A DNA stretch of 64,000 nucleotides from the NCBI GenBank assembly GCA_035626475.1, contig DASPNP010000038.1:1-64000 (forward strand), read 5' to 3'. Within the stretch, counting starts at the first letter, position 1. The number at the start of each line of letters is the position of its first letter. The stretch is from DASPKT01 sp035626475. GTDB taxonomy: Bacteria; Pseudomonadota; Alphaproteobacteria; Azospirillales; Azospirillaceae. The translations under genes were made by a program, and so were the position numbers. Positions 1 through 7,681 of the stretch are shown piece after piece. The notes beneath the pieces were generated by a model. That model searched no databases. It was given only the letters and a program-made list of their open reading frames with translations, and had not been told where the DNA came from.

Positions 1-110
1 GCAACGCCGGGGTCGCATACGGTGTCACCGACCCCGCGAACCGGGCGGCCCCTAGGGGCAGCCCGGTTCTCCCTTGGACCCAGCCACTCTACTCAACTCG
101 CAACAGACAA

Positions 111-186
111 GGTCGCATGGAGGCGTAGCCGCAATGCGACACACCGCCGGGGCATGTCGCATTGCGCTCCGCTCCATGCGACCTAC
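111..186. repeat. GGTCGCAT palindromic repeat, copy 1
   Basis: This copy begins GGTCGCATGGAGGC and closes with the complementary CTCCATGCGACCTAC, with internal GCAATGCGAC and GTCGCATTGCG arms, so it can fold into a long imperfect hairpin. The same element recurs near 57.1 kb and 63.9 kb. A separate hairpin (AACCGGGC at 39-46 with GCCCGGTT at 61-68) lies just before it. Bases 1-191 hold no gene that I can support; this block sits just downstream of the FAD-protein gene. Confidence 0.85.
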
Positions 187-191
187 GGGTT

Positions 192-1568
192 CTACGGCCC
201 GAACAGCCCCACCAGCGTGTGGGCCAGGCGCTCGCTCTGGACACGGATGTCGGGGACGGCGGTCACCTCCCACCAGCGGGCGCGGGTGACGGGGCCGACG
301 CCGAACAGGCCCGGGGTTGAGCGGCCATCCTCGCCGACAAGACCGTCACGCGCGTCGACGTCGAGGCCGAGCTTCAGCGGGTCGGGCCGGATCAGGCCCT
401 TCGCCATCAGATCCATCACCAGCGGGTCGCGGATGCGGGCATAGTCGCAGGAGGGGCCGGAGCAGTTGATGATGCGCTCCACCTCAAGGCGTTGCGTCTC
501 CGCGGCACCGCGCGCCCGCCAGGTCACCGCGACGCCGCCCTCGGCCCGCTCCAGCCGCAGGATGCGGCCCCGGTGCAGGACCAGCCGTTCCGACAGCCGC
601 GCCCCATCCACCAGGTCGGCGACCTTGGGGGCCAGGCGGTGGCGGTGCACGTCCCACCAAGGCCGCAGATGGCGCAGGAAGCGCTCCTGCTCCGGCAACG
701 GCATGGCCTGCCAGAGTTCCTGGGTCACCGGCCGCAGAGCGTCCACCGACTCGGCCCAGCTGTGGGCGCCGCGGGCGCGGACATGGGCGCGGAACTCCTT
801 CAGCAGGCGGGCGACGGAGGGGGAGGGCGGCCAGGCGATGGGCAGCGGCGCCGCCTCGGTGTGCAGGTGCCGGCGGGGCACCAGCCCGCGGCGGGACAGC
901 GCATGGACCGGTCCGGCATGGCCCCGGTCGCTCAGGCTGACCAGCGTGTCGACCATGGTCAGCCCTGTGCCGATCAGCAGGACGGGGGCATCCGCGGCCA
1001 GCCCCTCGAACACGTCAGGTCCCCAGGGATCGGGATGGAAGCGTTCGGAGGCGTAGACGCCGTTGTCCTCGGCATAGGGCGGCTCCGGCGGGAAGTTGCC
1101 GACCGCCAGCACCACCGCGTCGGCGGTGACCGGGCGCCCGCCCTCGGTACGCACCAGCCAGCGCGCGCCCTTGCGCTCCACGGCGACGGCGGCGTCGTTC
1201 ACCAGGAACAGGTTCGCGGCATGGCCCGAGCCCCAGAGGATCTCCGCCAGCAGGCCTTGGACATAGGCGCCGAACAGGCGACGGGAGACGAAGCTGTCAC
1301 CGTCCGGTACCGGTGCCCCGTCGGGGGCGTTGGCGCGCAGCCATTCCATGAAATGGTCGGGCCGGTCGGCGAAGGCGCTCATCCGGCTGGCGCGCACGTT
1401 CAGGAGGTGGTTGGCGTTGCCGGTGGCGTAGGCGAGGCCACGGCCGAACTGCGGATTACGCTCGATCAGATGGATACGGATGTCGGCCCGGTGTGCCAGC
1501 AGCAGGTGCGCCGCCAGCAGGGTCCCGCTGAAGCCCGCCCCGACGATGGCGATCGAGCGCCGCGGCAT
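192..1568 (-). CDS. FAD/NAD(P)-binding protein
   Basis: This 458-residue protein has a Rossmann dinucleotide-binding motif at its N-terminus (IVGAGFSGTLLAAHLL) and a second one near residue 200 (LLIGTGLTMVDTLVSL), as in the FAD-NAD(P)-binding family (PF13454 type) of lone oxidoreductases. I chose the ATG at 1568 because it places the first glycine motif about 10 residues in. A GTG at 1610 would overlap the upstream kinase stop by 4 bases (GTGA) and add 14 residues. It is the last gene of a minus-strand run degP, response regulator, kinase, this gene. The substrate cannot be told from sequence. Confidence 0.8.
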   Translation of the reverse strand: MPRRSIAIVGAGFSGTLLAAHLLLAHRADIRIHLIERNPQFGRGLAYATGNANHLLNVRASRMSAFADRPDHFMEWLRANAPDGAPVPDGDSFVSRRLFGAYVQGLLAEILWGSGHAANLFLVNDAAVAVERKGARWLVRTEGGRPVTADAVVLAVGNFPPEPPYAEDNGVYASERFHPDPWGPDVFEGLAADAPVLLIGTGLTMVDTLVSLSDRGHAGPVHALSRRGLVPRRHLHTEAAPLPIAWPPSPSVARLLKEFRAHVRARGAHSWAESVDALRPVTQELWQAMPLPEQERFLRHLRPWWDVHRHRLAPKVADLVDGARLSERLVLHRGRILRLERAEGGVAVTWRARGAAETQRLEVERIINCSGPSCDYARIRDPLVMDLMAKGLIRPDPLKLGLDVDARDGLVGEDGRSTPGLFGVGPVTRARWWEVTAVPDIRVQSERLAHTLVGLFGP

Positions 1569-1606
1569 GATCGCCCCCGGATGGTTAAGCCCGGGGAGAT
1601 AATGCC

Positions 1607-2980
1607 TCACGCGACGGGAAGGTCCAGCACGGCGCGCAGGCCCGGCGCGTTGTCCTCCAGCCGCAGCCTGCCGCCATGGCGGTGGGCCACGGCCTCCACG
1701 AGGCTGAGGCCGAGTCCGCTGCCCGGCAGCGCCTGGTCGCGCTCCAGCCGGGCGAAGCGCTTGACCACGCGCTCGCGCTCCTCCGTCGGGATGCCCGGGC
1801 CGCTATCCGCCACGATGGCGAGCGCGCGGCCTGACTCGGCCGAGACGGCGATGGCGACCCGCCCCCCGGCCGGCGTGTACTTGACCGCATTGTCGGTCAG
1901 GTTGGCGAGCGCCTGGGCCAGCAGCTGCTCGTTGCCCATGACCGTGACCGGACCGGCGGCTTCCACCGACAGCGCCACGCCCTGGATCTCCGCGGCGGGT
2001 TCGTAAAGCTCGGCTACCCGGCGGGCCAGCTCGTCGAGGCGCACCGGGATCGCCGGTTCCTGGCCGGCGCCGGACTCGACCTCGGCGATGGACAGCAGCG
2101 CCCGGAAGGTGGCGAGCAGCCGGTCGACCTCCTCGACCGCCTCCTCCAGCACGGCGCGCGGATCAGCCGGGCCCTGCTCCTCCATCAGTGCCAGCTCGAG
2201 GCGGGCGCGCAGGCGGGTCAGCGGCGTGCGCAGATCGTGGGCAATGCCCTGGCTGACGTGGCGCATGCCCGACAGCAGGTCCTGGATGCGGTCCAGCATA
2301 GTGTTGATGGTGGTGGCGAGCCGGTCGAACTCGTCGCCGCCGCTGCCCACGGGCACGCGCTGCGCCAGCTCGCCCGCGCCGATGGCCCGCGCGGTGCGGT
2401 TCACATCCTCCAGCCGCCGCAGCATGGCCCGGCTCATGAACATCCCGCCCAGCACCCCCAGCGCCAGGGTCAGAGCCAAGCTCCAGCCGATCACCGCCTC
2501 AAGCCGGTCGGCATAGGCGTCGACATCGCGCATGTCGCGGCCGACCAGCAGGCGGAAGCCGCCGGGCAGGGTGGCGGCGATGGCGCGGGCGTCCGCCTTA
2601 CCGGACCCGTCTCCGTCGACGCCGCGCTCGCGCACGTCGAAGGTCACCCAGCCGTCGGAGGAGGCCTCGGGCGGCCAGGATGACAGGTTGCCGGTCAGGG
2701 GTGTCGCCGTCGGCAGGGTCAGCAGGTAGATGCCGTCCGCATCGCCCCGGGCGGAGCGCTCGGCCACGGCCGCCGCCAGCGCGCCCACGCCGCCCAACTG
2801 CCAGCGCTCCAGCAGCGTCCGCACCTCGGACTTGATCTCCTCGTCCGCCTGGCCGGTGACGAATCCGGCGGTGGACCAGTAGACCATCCAGAGCACCAGC
2901 AGCACCGAGGCCAGAAACAGGCCCAGATACAGCATCGCCAGCCGGACGGTGGTGGTGCGGAACAGGCGGAGCCTAGCCAC
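1607..2980 (-). CDS. Two-component sensor histidine kinase
   Basis: The 457-residue protein has a membrane segment at about 14-36, a periplasmic sensor region, a second membrane segment at about 163-184, a HAMP linker, a HisKA domain with the phospho-acceptor His248 (SQGIAHDLRTPLTRL), and a HATPase domain with N and G boxes (NLTDNAVKYTP, DSGPGIP, GSGLGLSLV). Its start overlaps the end of the response regulator by 8 bases, so the two are probably translationally coupled partners. A protease of the DegP class upstream suggests an envelope-stress role, which is an inference from neighbourhood only. Confidence 0.93.
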   Translation of the reverse strand: MARLRLFRTTTVRLAMLYLGLFLASVLLVLWMVYWSTAGFVTGQADEEIKSEVRTLLERWQLGGVGALAAAVAERSARGDADGIYLLTLPTATPLTGNLSSWPPEASSDGWVTFDVRERGVDGDGSGKADARAIAATLPGGFRLLVGRDMRDVDAYADRLEAVIGWSLALTLALGVLGGMFMSRAMLRRLEDVNRTARAIGAGELAQRVPVGSGGDEFDRLATTINTMLDRIQDLLSGMRHVSQGIAHDLRTPLTRLRARLELALMEEQGPADPRAVLEEAVEEVDRLLATFRALLSIAEVESGAGQEPAIPVRLDELARRVAELYEPAAEIQGVALSVEAAGPVTVMGNEQLLAQALANLTDNAVKYTPAGGRVAIAVSAESGRALAIVADSGPGIPTEERERVVKRFARLERDQALPGSGLGLSLVEAVAHRHGGRLRLEDNAPGLRAVLDLPVA

Positions 2981-3647
2981 GGAGCATGTACCCGGCGCCG
3001 CGCACGGTGTGGATCATGGGCGGATCGAAACCCTTGTCCACCTTCTGCCTGAGCCGCGCGATATGGACGTCGATGACGTTGGTCTGCGGGTCGAAATGGT
3101 AGTTCCACACCTGCTCCAGCAGCATGGTGCGGGTGACGACGCTGCCGGCGTTGCGCATCAGGAATTCCAGCAGCTGGAACTCGCGCGGCTGCAGCTCGAT
3201 CGGCCGGCCGTCGCGCGACGCCGTGCGCGCCAGCAGGTCCAGTTCCAGCCCGCCGACGGCGAGCCGGGTCGGCGCCTGCTGTCCGGGGGCGCGGCGGCGG
3301 CCGAGATTCTCCAGCCGCGCCAGCAGTTCGGAAAACGCGTAGGGCTTGGTGAGATAGTCGTCGCCGCCCGCCCGCAGGCCCTTCACCCGGTCCTCGACGC
3401 TGCCCAGCGCCGACAGCACCAGTGCCGGCGTGTCGTTGCCGGTCGCACGCAGCACGCCCAGCAGCGACAGCCCGTCGCGGCCGGGCAGCATCCGGTCCAC
3501 CACCAGCACGTCGTAATGCTCGGACCCCGCCAGGAACAGCCCCTCGGTGCCGTCCCTGGCGTGGTCCACGACATGGCCGGCCTCGCGCAGCCCCTTGGCC
3601 ATGTAGGCGGCGGCCTGGATGTCGTCCTCGATGACCAGGATCTTCAT
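2973..3647 (-). CDS. OmpR-family response regulator
   Basis: This 224-residue regulator has an N-terminal receiver domain with the acidic pair D8-D9, phospho-acceptor Asp51 (VVDRMLPGRDG) and the conserved Lys in YLTKPY. The C-terminal winged helix matches the Trans_reg_C family (LQPREFQLLEFL through VDVHIARLRQKVDK). It overlaps the kinase gene and lies 142 bp after the degP-like gene on the same strand. It most likely answers to the neighbouring kinase. Confidence 0.95.
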   Translation of the reverse strand: MKILVIEDDIQAAAYMAKGLREAGHVVDHARDGTEGLFLAGSEHYDVLVVDRMLPGRDGLSLLGVLRATGNDTPALVLSALGSVEDRVKGLRAGGDDYLTKPYAFSELLARLENLGRRRAPGQQAPTRLAVGGLELDLLARTASRDGRPIELQPREFQLLEFLMRNAGSVVTRTMLLEQVWNYHFDPQTNVIDVHIARLRQKVDKGFDPPMIHTVRGAGYMLRG

Positions 3648-3789
3648 GGCGGCGACGATAGCGGAAGCGGGCGCGAATGGAAGGCCCGGAAAGGGAAAGA
3701 GCGAGGGGAGGGAACCGCCCCGCCCGGGGGACCCCTCCGCCTCGCCCTCATCGGGCCGCCCTCCGGTCGGAAGCGGCGGCCCGTCCTGC

Positions 3790-5259
3790 TCAAGCCTTCA
3801 GCGGCAGGGCCACGAAGGCGGTCTGGGGGCCGCGCCGGACCAGCAGCAGGGCGGTCTTGCGGCCGTCCTTCTTGGCCTGCTCCAGCCGGCTGACCACGTC
3901 GGCGGGGCTCGACACCGGCTCGTTGTTCACGCTGGCGATGACGTCGCCCTCGCGGACATTCTCCACCGCGTCCTCGGTGCCGGAGACGACGACGCCGGTG
4001 ACCCCCTCCTCGATGCCCAGGCGCTGGCGCCAGGTCTCGTCCAGCGCGGACAGCTCCAGCCCATGCGCGGCCTGGCCCTTGGCCTCCGGCGTGCCGGTGG
4101 CGGCGGCGACCTGCGCCGGCTGGCCCGGCTGCTGGCCGACCGTGACGGCGACGGTCTCGGCCTTGCCGCCGCGCCACAGCGACAAATCGACCTTGGTATT
4201 GGACGGCACGGAGCCGACGACGCGGGCGAGGTCGCGGGTGCTGGCCACGTCCTTGCCGTTGGCCTTCAGCACCACGTCGCCGGGCTTCAGGCCGGCCTTC
4301 TCGGCCGGGCTCTTCGGAGCGACGGTGTTGATGAGGGCGCCCTTCGGCTCCTTCAGCCCCAGCCCGTCGGCCAGCTCCGGCGTAACCGCCTGCAGCGAGA
4401 CGCCCAGCCAGCCGCGGTCGACTTTGCCGCCGCTTTTCAGCTGCTCGATGATCGGCTTGGCGAGGTTCGCCGGGATGGCGAAGCCGATGCCGACCGAACC
4501 ACCGTTCGGGCTGAAGATGGCGGTGTTGATGCCGATGACCTGGCCGTCGGCATTAAAGGTCGGGCCGCCGGAATTGCCGCGGTTGATCGAGGCGTCGATC
4601 TGCAGGAAGTCGTCATAGGGGCCCGGGCCGATCTCGCGCCCGCGGGCCGAGATGATGCCGGCGGTGACGGTGCCGCCCAGGCCGAACGGGTTGCCGACCG
4701 CGACCACCCAGTCGCCGACGCGGGTCTTGTCGCTGTCGCCGAAGGCCAGGGCCGGCAGCGGCTTCTGCGACTCTACCTTCAGCACGGCGAGGTCGGTGCG
4801 GTCGTCCTGGCCGACCAGCGTGGCCGAGAGCTCCTTGCCGTCCTGGAAGGAGACCTTGATGTCGTCGGCGTCCTCGATGACGTGGCGGTTGGTGACGATG
4901 AAGCCGGCGGGGTCGACCACGAAGCCGGAGCCGAGCGCGCGGGCGCGGGGACCGCGGGGCCCCCCGGGCATGCCCGGGGGCAGCTGGTCCGGCACGCCGA
5001 AGCGACGCAGCATCTCGCCGAGTTCGGGAGGCAGACGCTCCATCCGCGGGGCAGCCTCCTTGTTGCCGGCGGTGATGGTGACCACGGCGGGGGAGACCCG
5101 CTCCACCAGGTCGGCGAAGCTGGGCAGGGCGGCATTGGCGGCATGGGCCGGCGCGGACGCGGCCAGGCTCAGCGGGGCGGCCAGCATCGTGGCGGCCAGC
5201 AGGGCGGCGCCGAGCGAGCGGATGCGGGAGGCGGCGGGGCGGGGCTGGAACTCGGTCAT
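3790..5259 (-). CDS. degP: DegP/HtrA-type periplasmic serine protease
   Basis: The 489-residue protein starts with a cleavable signal peptide (about residues 1-40, ending APAHA). The trypsin-like domain shows the full catalytic triad: His126 (TNRHVIED), Asp156 (DRTDLAVL) and Ser230 (RGNSGGP). Two PDZ domains follow, at about 275-370 and 395-485. This is the normal length for a Do-type protease, which degrades or refolds damaged envelope proteins in the periplasm. It leads the minus-strand cluster with a two-component pair, an arrangement common in Alphaproteobacteria. An AGGA ribosome site precedes the ATG. Confidence 0.95.
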   Translation of the reverse strand: MTEFQPRPAASRIRSLGAALLAATMLAAPLSLAASAPAHAANAALPSFADLVERVSPAVVTITAGNKEAAPRMERLPPELGEMLRRFGVPDQLPPGMPGGPRGPRARALGSGFVVDPAGFIVTNRHVIEDADDIKVSFQDGKELSATLVGQDDRTDLAVLKVESQKPLPALAFGDSDKTRVGDWVVAVGNPFGLGGTVTAGIISARGREIGPGPYDDFLQIDASINRGNSGGPTFNADGQVIGINTAIFSPNGGSVGIGFAIPANLAKPIIEQLKSGGKVDRGWLGVSLQAVTPELADGLGLKEPKGALINTVAPKSPAEKAGLKPGDVVLKANGKDVASTRDLARVVGSVPSNTKVDLSLWRGGKAETVAVTVGQQPGQPAQVAAATGTPEAKGQAAHGLELSALDETWRQRLGIEEGVTGVVVSGTEDAVENVREGDVIASVNNEPVSSPADVVSRLEQAKKDGRKTALLLVRRGPQTAFVALPLKA

Positions 5260-5575
5260 GGTCGTGTCCTGAACCTCTGGTCCTTAGGAGAGGGGGCGCG
5301 GGCCGGCGGCCGGGTGGGAAGGCGGTGGGTGGGGCAATCACCGCCGCCGGACACCGGCCCGCGTCGCGGAAGCGCCCGCCGCGGAAGGGGCAAGGCGGCG
5401 GAGCTTCCGGTCCTGTCGTGGCGTCCCGATCCGGTCGGCCACGGTTCGGATCATGCCGCCCCGCACCTTGCCGCCGCGTGGAGCGCGCATTAACGATTGT
5501 TCATGATCGGCGATGCGTGACGCGGAGCGCGCCCGCATGCTACCTGCGGGCGATCCACGGCGACGAGTCAGCCCT
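5260..5575. other. Divergent intergenic region
   Basis: These 316 bases separate the divergent degP-like and pseudouridine-synthase genes and must hold both promoters. I see no convincing consensus promoter, palindromic operator or RNA element. The only AT-richer patch is around 5488-5515 (TTAACGATTGTTCATGA), which is the likeliest promoter zone. Confidence 0.4.
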
Positions 5576-6367
5576 ATGCGCTTCACCGAGGCGGAGTTCC
5601 GCAGCCGCGTCCTGTTCATGGACGAGGACCTGCTGATCATCGACAAGCCCTTCAACCTGCCCGTCCATTACGGCACCAAGAGCCACGACCATCTGGAGCT
5701 GTACCTGCCCTGGCTGCAGGACGGGATGGAGGAGCCGCCGCGCCTCGCCCACCGGCTGGACAAGGACACCACCGGCTGCCTGGTGCTGGGCCGGCACCAG
5801 AAGGCGGCGTCGCGCATGGGCAAGCTCTTCACCATGGGCTATGTCGTGAAATCCTACCTGGCGGTCACGGTGGGCGCGCCCGAGCCGCGCACGGGCACCA
5901 TCGACCTTGCGCTCAGCAAGCAGCGCGTGCCCGGCGGCTCGCGCGTGTTCGTCGACGCGGGTGGCAAGGAGTCGGTGACGGAATACCAGGTGCTGGCCGA
6001 GGCCGACGGCCTTGCCTGGGTGGAGCTGCACCCCCGCACCGGCCGCATGCACCAGCTGCGCGCGCATCTCGCGGCCGTCGGCACGCCGATCCTGGGCGAC
6101 GTCATCTATGGCGACCACCCGATGCCGCCCCTGCCCATCCACCTGCACGCCCGCACCATCACCATCCCCTGGGGCCCGCGCGAGCTGCCGCCGCTGACCG
6201 TCATGGCCCCCCTGCCGACCCACATCCTGGCGACGCTGGCGCGGCTGGGGATCAACCCCGATCTCTACCCGCCGACGCTCCTGCCGGTGCCGACGGTCCG
6301 GGCCGACAAGCCCGCGCCGCCCTCGTGCCCAGCGCCTGCGGAATCAACGCCTTCGGGGGATGCCTGA
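5576..6367 (+). CDS. RluA-family pseudouridine synthase
   Basis: The 263-residue protein carries the RluA catalytic signature HRLDKDTTGCLVLGR, where the Asp after HRL is the nucleophile, and the C-terminal TGRMHQLRAHLAAVG segment with GDVIYG. It converts uridine to pseudouridine in ribosomal RNA or tRNA; which site cannot be told. There is no S4 domain at the N-terminus, so it resembles the short RluA/TruC forms. I chose the ATG at 5576 because the in-frame extension to 5513 looks non-coding. Confidence 0.9.
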   Translation: MRFTEAEFRSRVLFMDEDLLIIDKPFNLPVHYGTKSHDHLELYLPWLQDGMEEPPRLAHRLDKDTTGCLVLGRHQKAASRMGKLFTMGYVVKSYLAVTVGAPEPRTGTIDLALSKQRVPGGSRVFVDAGGKESVTEYQVLAEADGLAWVELHPRTGRMHQLRAHLAAVGTPILGDVIYGDHPMPPLPIHLHARTITIPWGPRELPPLTVMAPLPTHILATLARLGINPDLYPPTLLPVPTVRADKPAPPSCPAPAESTPSGDA

Positions 6368-6442
6368 AACCCGGACGCGTTCCCCCTGTTCCACAAGCGC
6401 CCGCTGTGCTGTTCTATGCGCCTGCCCTTTTCGAAAGAGCCG

Positions 6443-7510
6443 ATGTCAGCAGCAACCCTGCCCGTTCCCACCGACCAGGACCGCACCGACCCGCTGCTAC
6501 AGGCGCTGCGGACGGCGGGCGTGACGGCGTTCGAGCAGGATGCGGAGCTGCGCTACAGCTGGATCAGCAACCCGCCCTGGGACAAGCCGGCGGCTTGGTT
6601 CATCGGCCGGTCCGACCTGGAGATGGCGGAGCGGCCGGAGGAGGGCGAGGCGCTGGCGGCGATCAAGCGCCGGGTGATGGCGACCGGCACGCCCGAACGG
6701 CAGACCGTCACGCTGCATGTCGGCGGCGAGCCGCTGCACTATGAGCTCGACCTGCGCCCGCGCCGCGACGCCGCCGGGACAATCGTCGGCATCTCCGGCG
6801 CAGCGCTGGACGTGACGCGCCACCGCCGGGCGGCGGAAGCGCTGGACCACAGCCGCGCCGAGCTGACCCAGGCGCTGGAGCGGCGCGAGCTGCTGCTGCG
6901 CGAATTGAACCACCGGATCAAGAACAGCCTGCAGTTGATCTCCAGCATGCTGCGGCTGCAGGCGGGGCAGGCGGGCGACGAGTTGGCGCGCGACCAGCTC
7001 GACCGCGCCTGCCAGCGGGTCAGCGCCGTGGCCGAGATCCACGCCCGGCTCTACATGACCGAGGAGATCGGCATCCTCGACTTCGCCGACTATCTGGACG
7101 CGCTGTGCGGCCGGGTCCCGGCGCTGGCCCATGGCAACCCCAGGTTGTCCGTCACGGTGAAGGCCGACCATGGCGACCTTGATGTCGACCGCGCCATCCC
7201 GCTCGGCATCATCGCCAACGAACTGGTCTCCAACGCCGCGCTGCACGGCTTCAAGGGCCTCGATGGCGGCACCATCGAGGTGAGCTTCGTCCGCGAACCC
7301 GGCCGCTGCCGCCTGCTGATCGCCGACGACGGGCTGGGCATCATCCCGGACAAGGGCTCGGAACGCCTCGGCCTGAAGCTGGTCGACGCGCTCACCATGC
7401 AGCTGGGCGCCACCCTGACGATCCGTCAGTGCCGCCCGGGGACCGGGCGGCCGGGGCTTTGCTCCGAGGTGACCGTGCCCGTGAGCAAGCCGGTGAAGCC
7501 GGGGGTTTGA
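6443..7510 (+). CDS. PAS-containing HisKA_2/HWE-type histidine kinase
   Basis: The 355-residue soluble kinase has an N-terminal PAS-like sensor region (about 25-120), then the HisKA_2 box ELNHRIKNSLQLISSMLRLQAG with its phospho-acceptor His, and a C-terminal HATPase with the N-box IIANELVSNAALHGF and a DDGLG G-box. Kinases of this family are common in Alphaproteobacteria and often feed the general stress response or single-domain regulators. It is an orphan here. An AAAGAG ribosome site supports the ATG at 6443; an upstream in-frame ATG at 6416 lacks one. Confidence 0.88.
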   Translation: MSAATLPVPTDQDRTDPLLQALRTAGVTAFEQDAELRYSWISNPPWDKPAAWFIGRSDLEMAERPEEGEALAAIKRRVMATGTPERQTVTLHVGGEPLHYELDLRPRRDAAGTIVGISGAALDVTRHRRAAEALDHSRAELTQALERRELLLRELNHRIKNSLQLISSMLRLQAGQAGDELARDQLDRACQRVSAVAEIHARLYMTEEIGILDFADYLDALCGRVPALAHGNPRLSVTVKADHGDLDVDRAIPLGIIANELVSNAALHGFKGLDGGTIEVSFVREPGRCRLLIADDGLGIIPDKGSERLGLKLVDALTMQLGATLTIRQCRPGTGRPGLCSEVTVPVSKPVKPGV

Positions 7511-7532
7511 GGGGGAGGGGACTTTCCTCCAC

Positions 7533-7675
7533 CGTCATCCCCGCGGAGGCGGGGACCCAGGCATCCCGTTGCTCCGGAATTTAAAGGAAAGGGCACCAAC
7601 GTCCCCGCTGGCGCCCTTTTCTCATGCATGTAGCAAGCTCATTACCTGGAGCCCCGCCTTCGCGGGGACGACGGG
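7533..7675. repeat. CCCCGC-arm dispersed inverted repeat with nested hairpin
   Basis: The left arm (7533-7559) begins CGTCATCCCCGCGGAGGCGG, and the right arm (7646-7675) contains CCCCGCCTTCGCGGGGACGA. This is the 'GTCATCCCCGCGAAGGCGGGG' type of dispersed repeat often found between genes in alphaproteobacteria. The pieces between the arms include a terminator-like hairpin. Confidence 0.7.
7588..7622 (+). terminator. Rho-independent terminator of the PAS kinase gene
   Basis: AAAGGGCACCA (7588-7598) pairs with TGGCGCCCTTT (7609-7619) over 11 positions with one mismatch, followed by TTCT. It lies between the convergent kinase and topA genes and could serve both. Confidence 0.55.
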
Positions 7676-7681
7676 TAAGAG

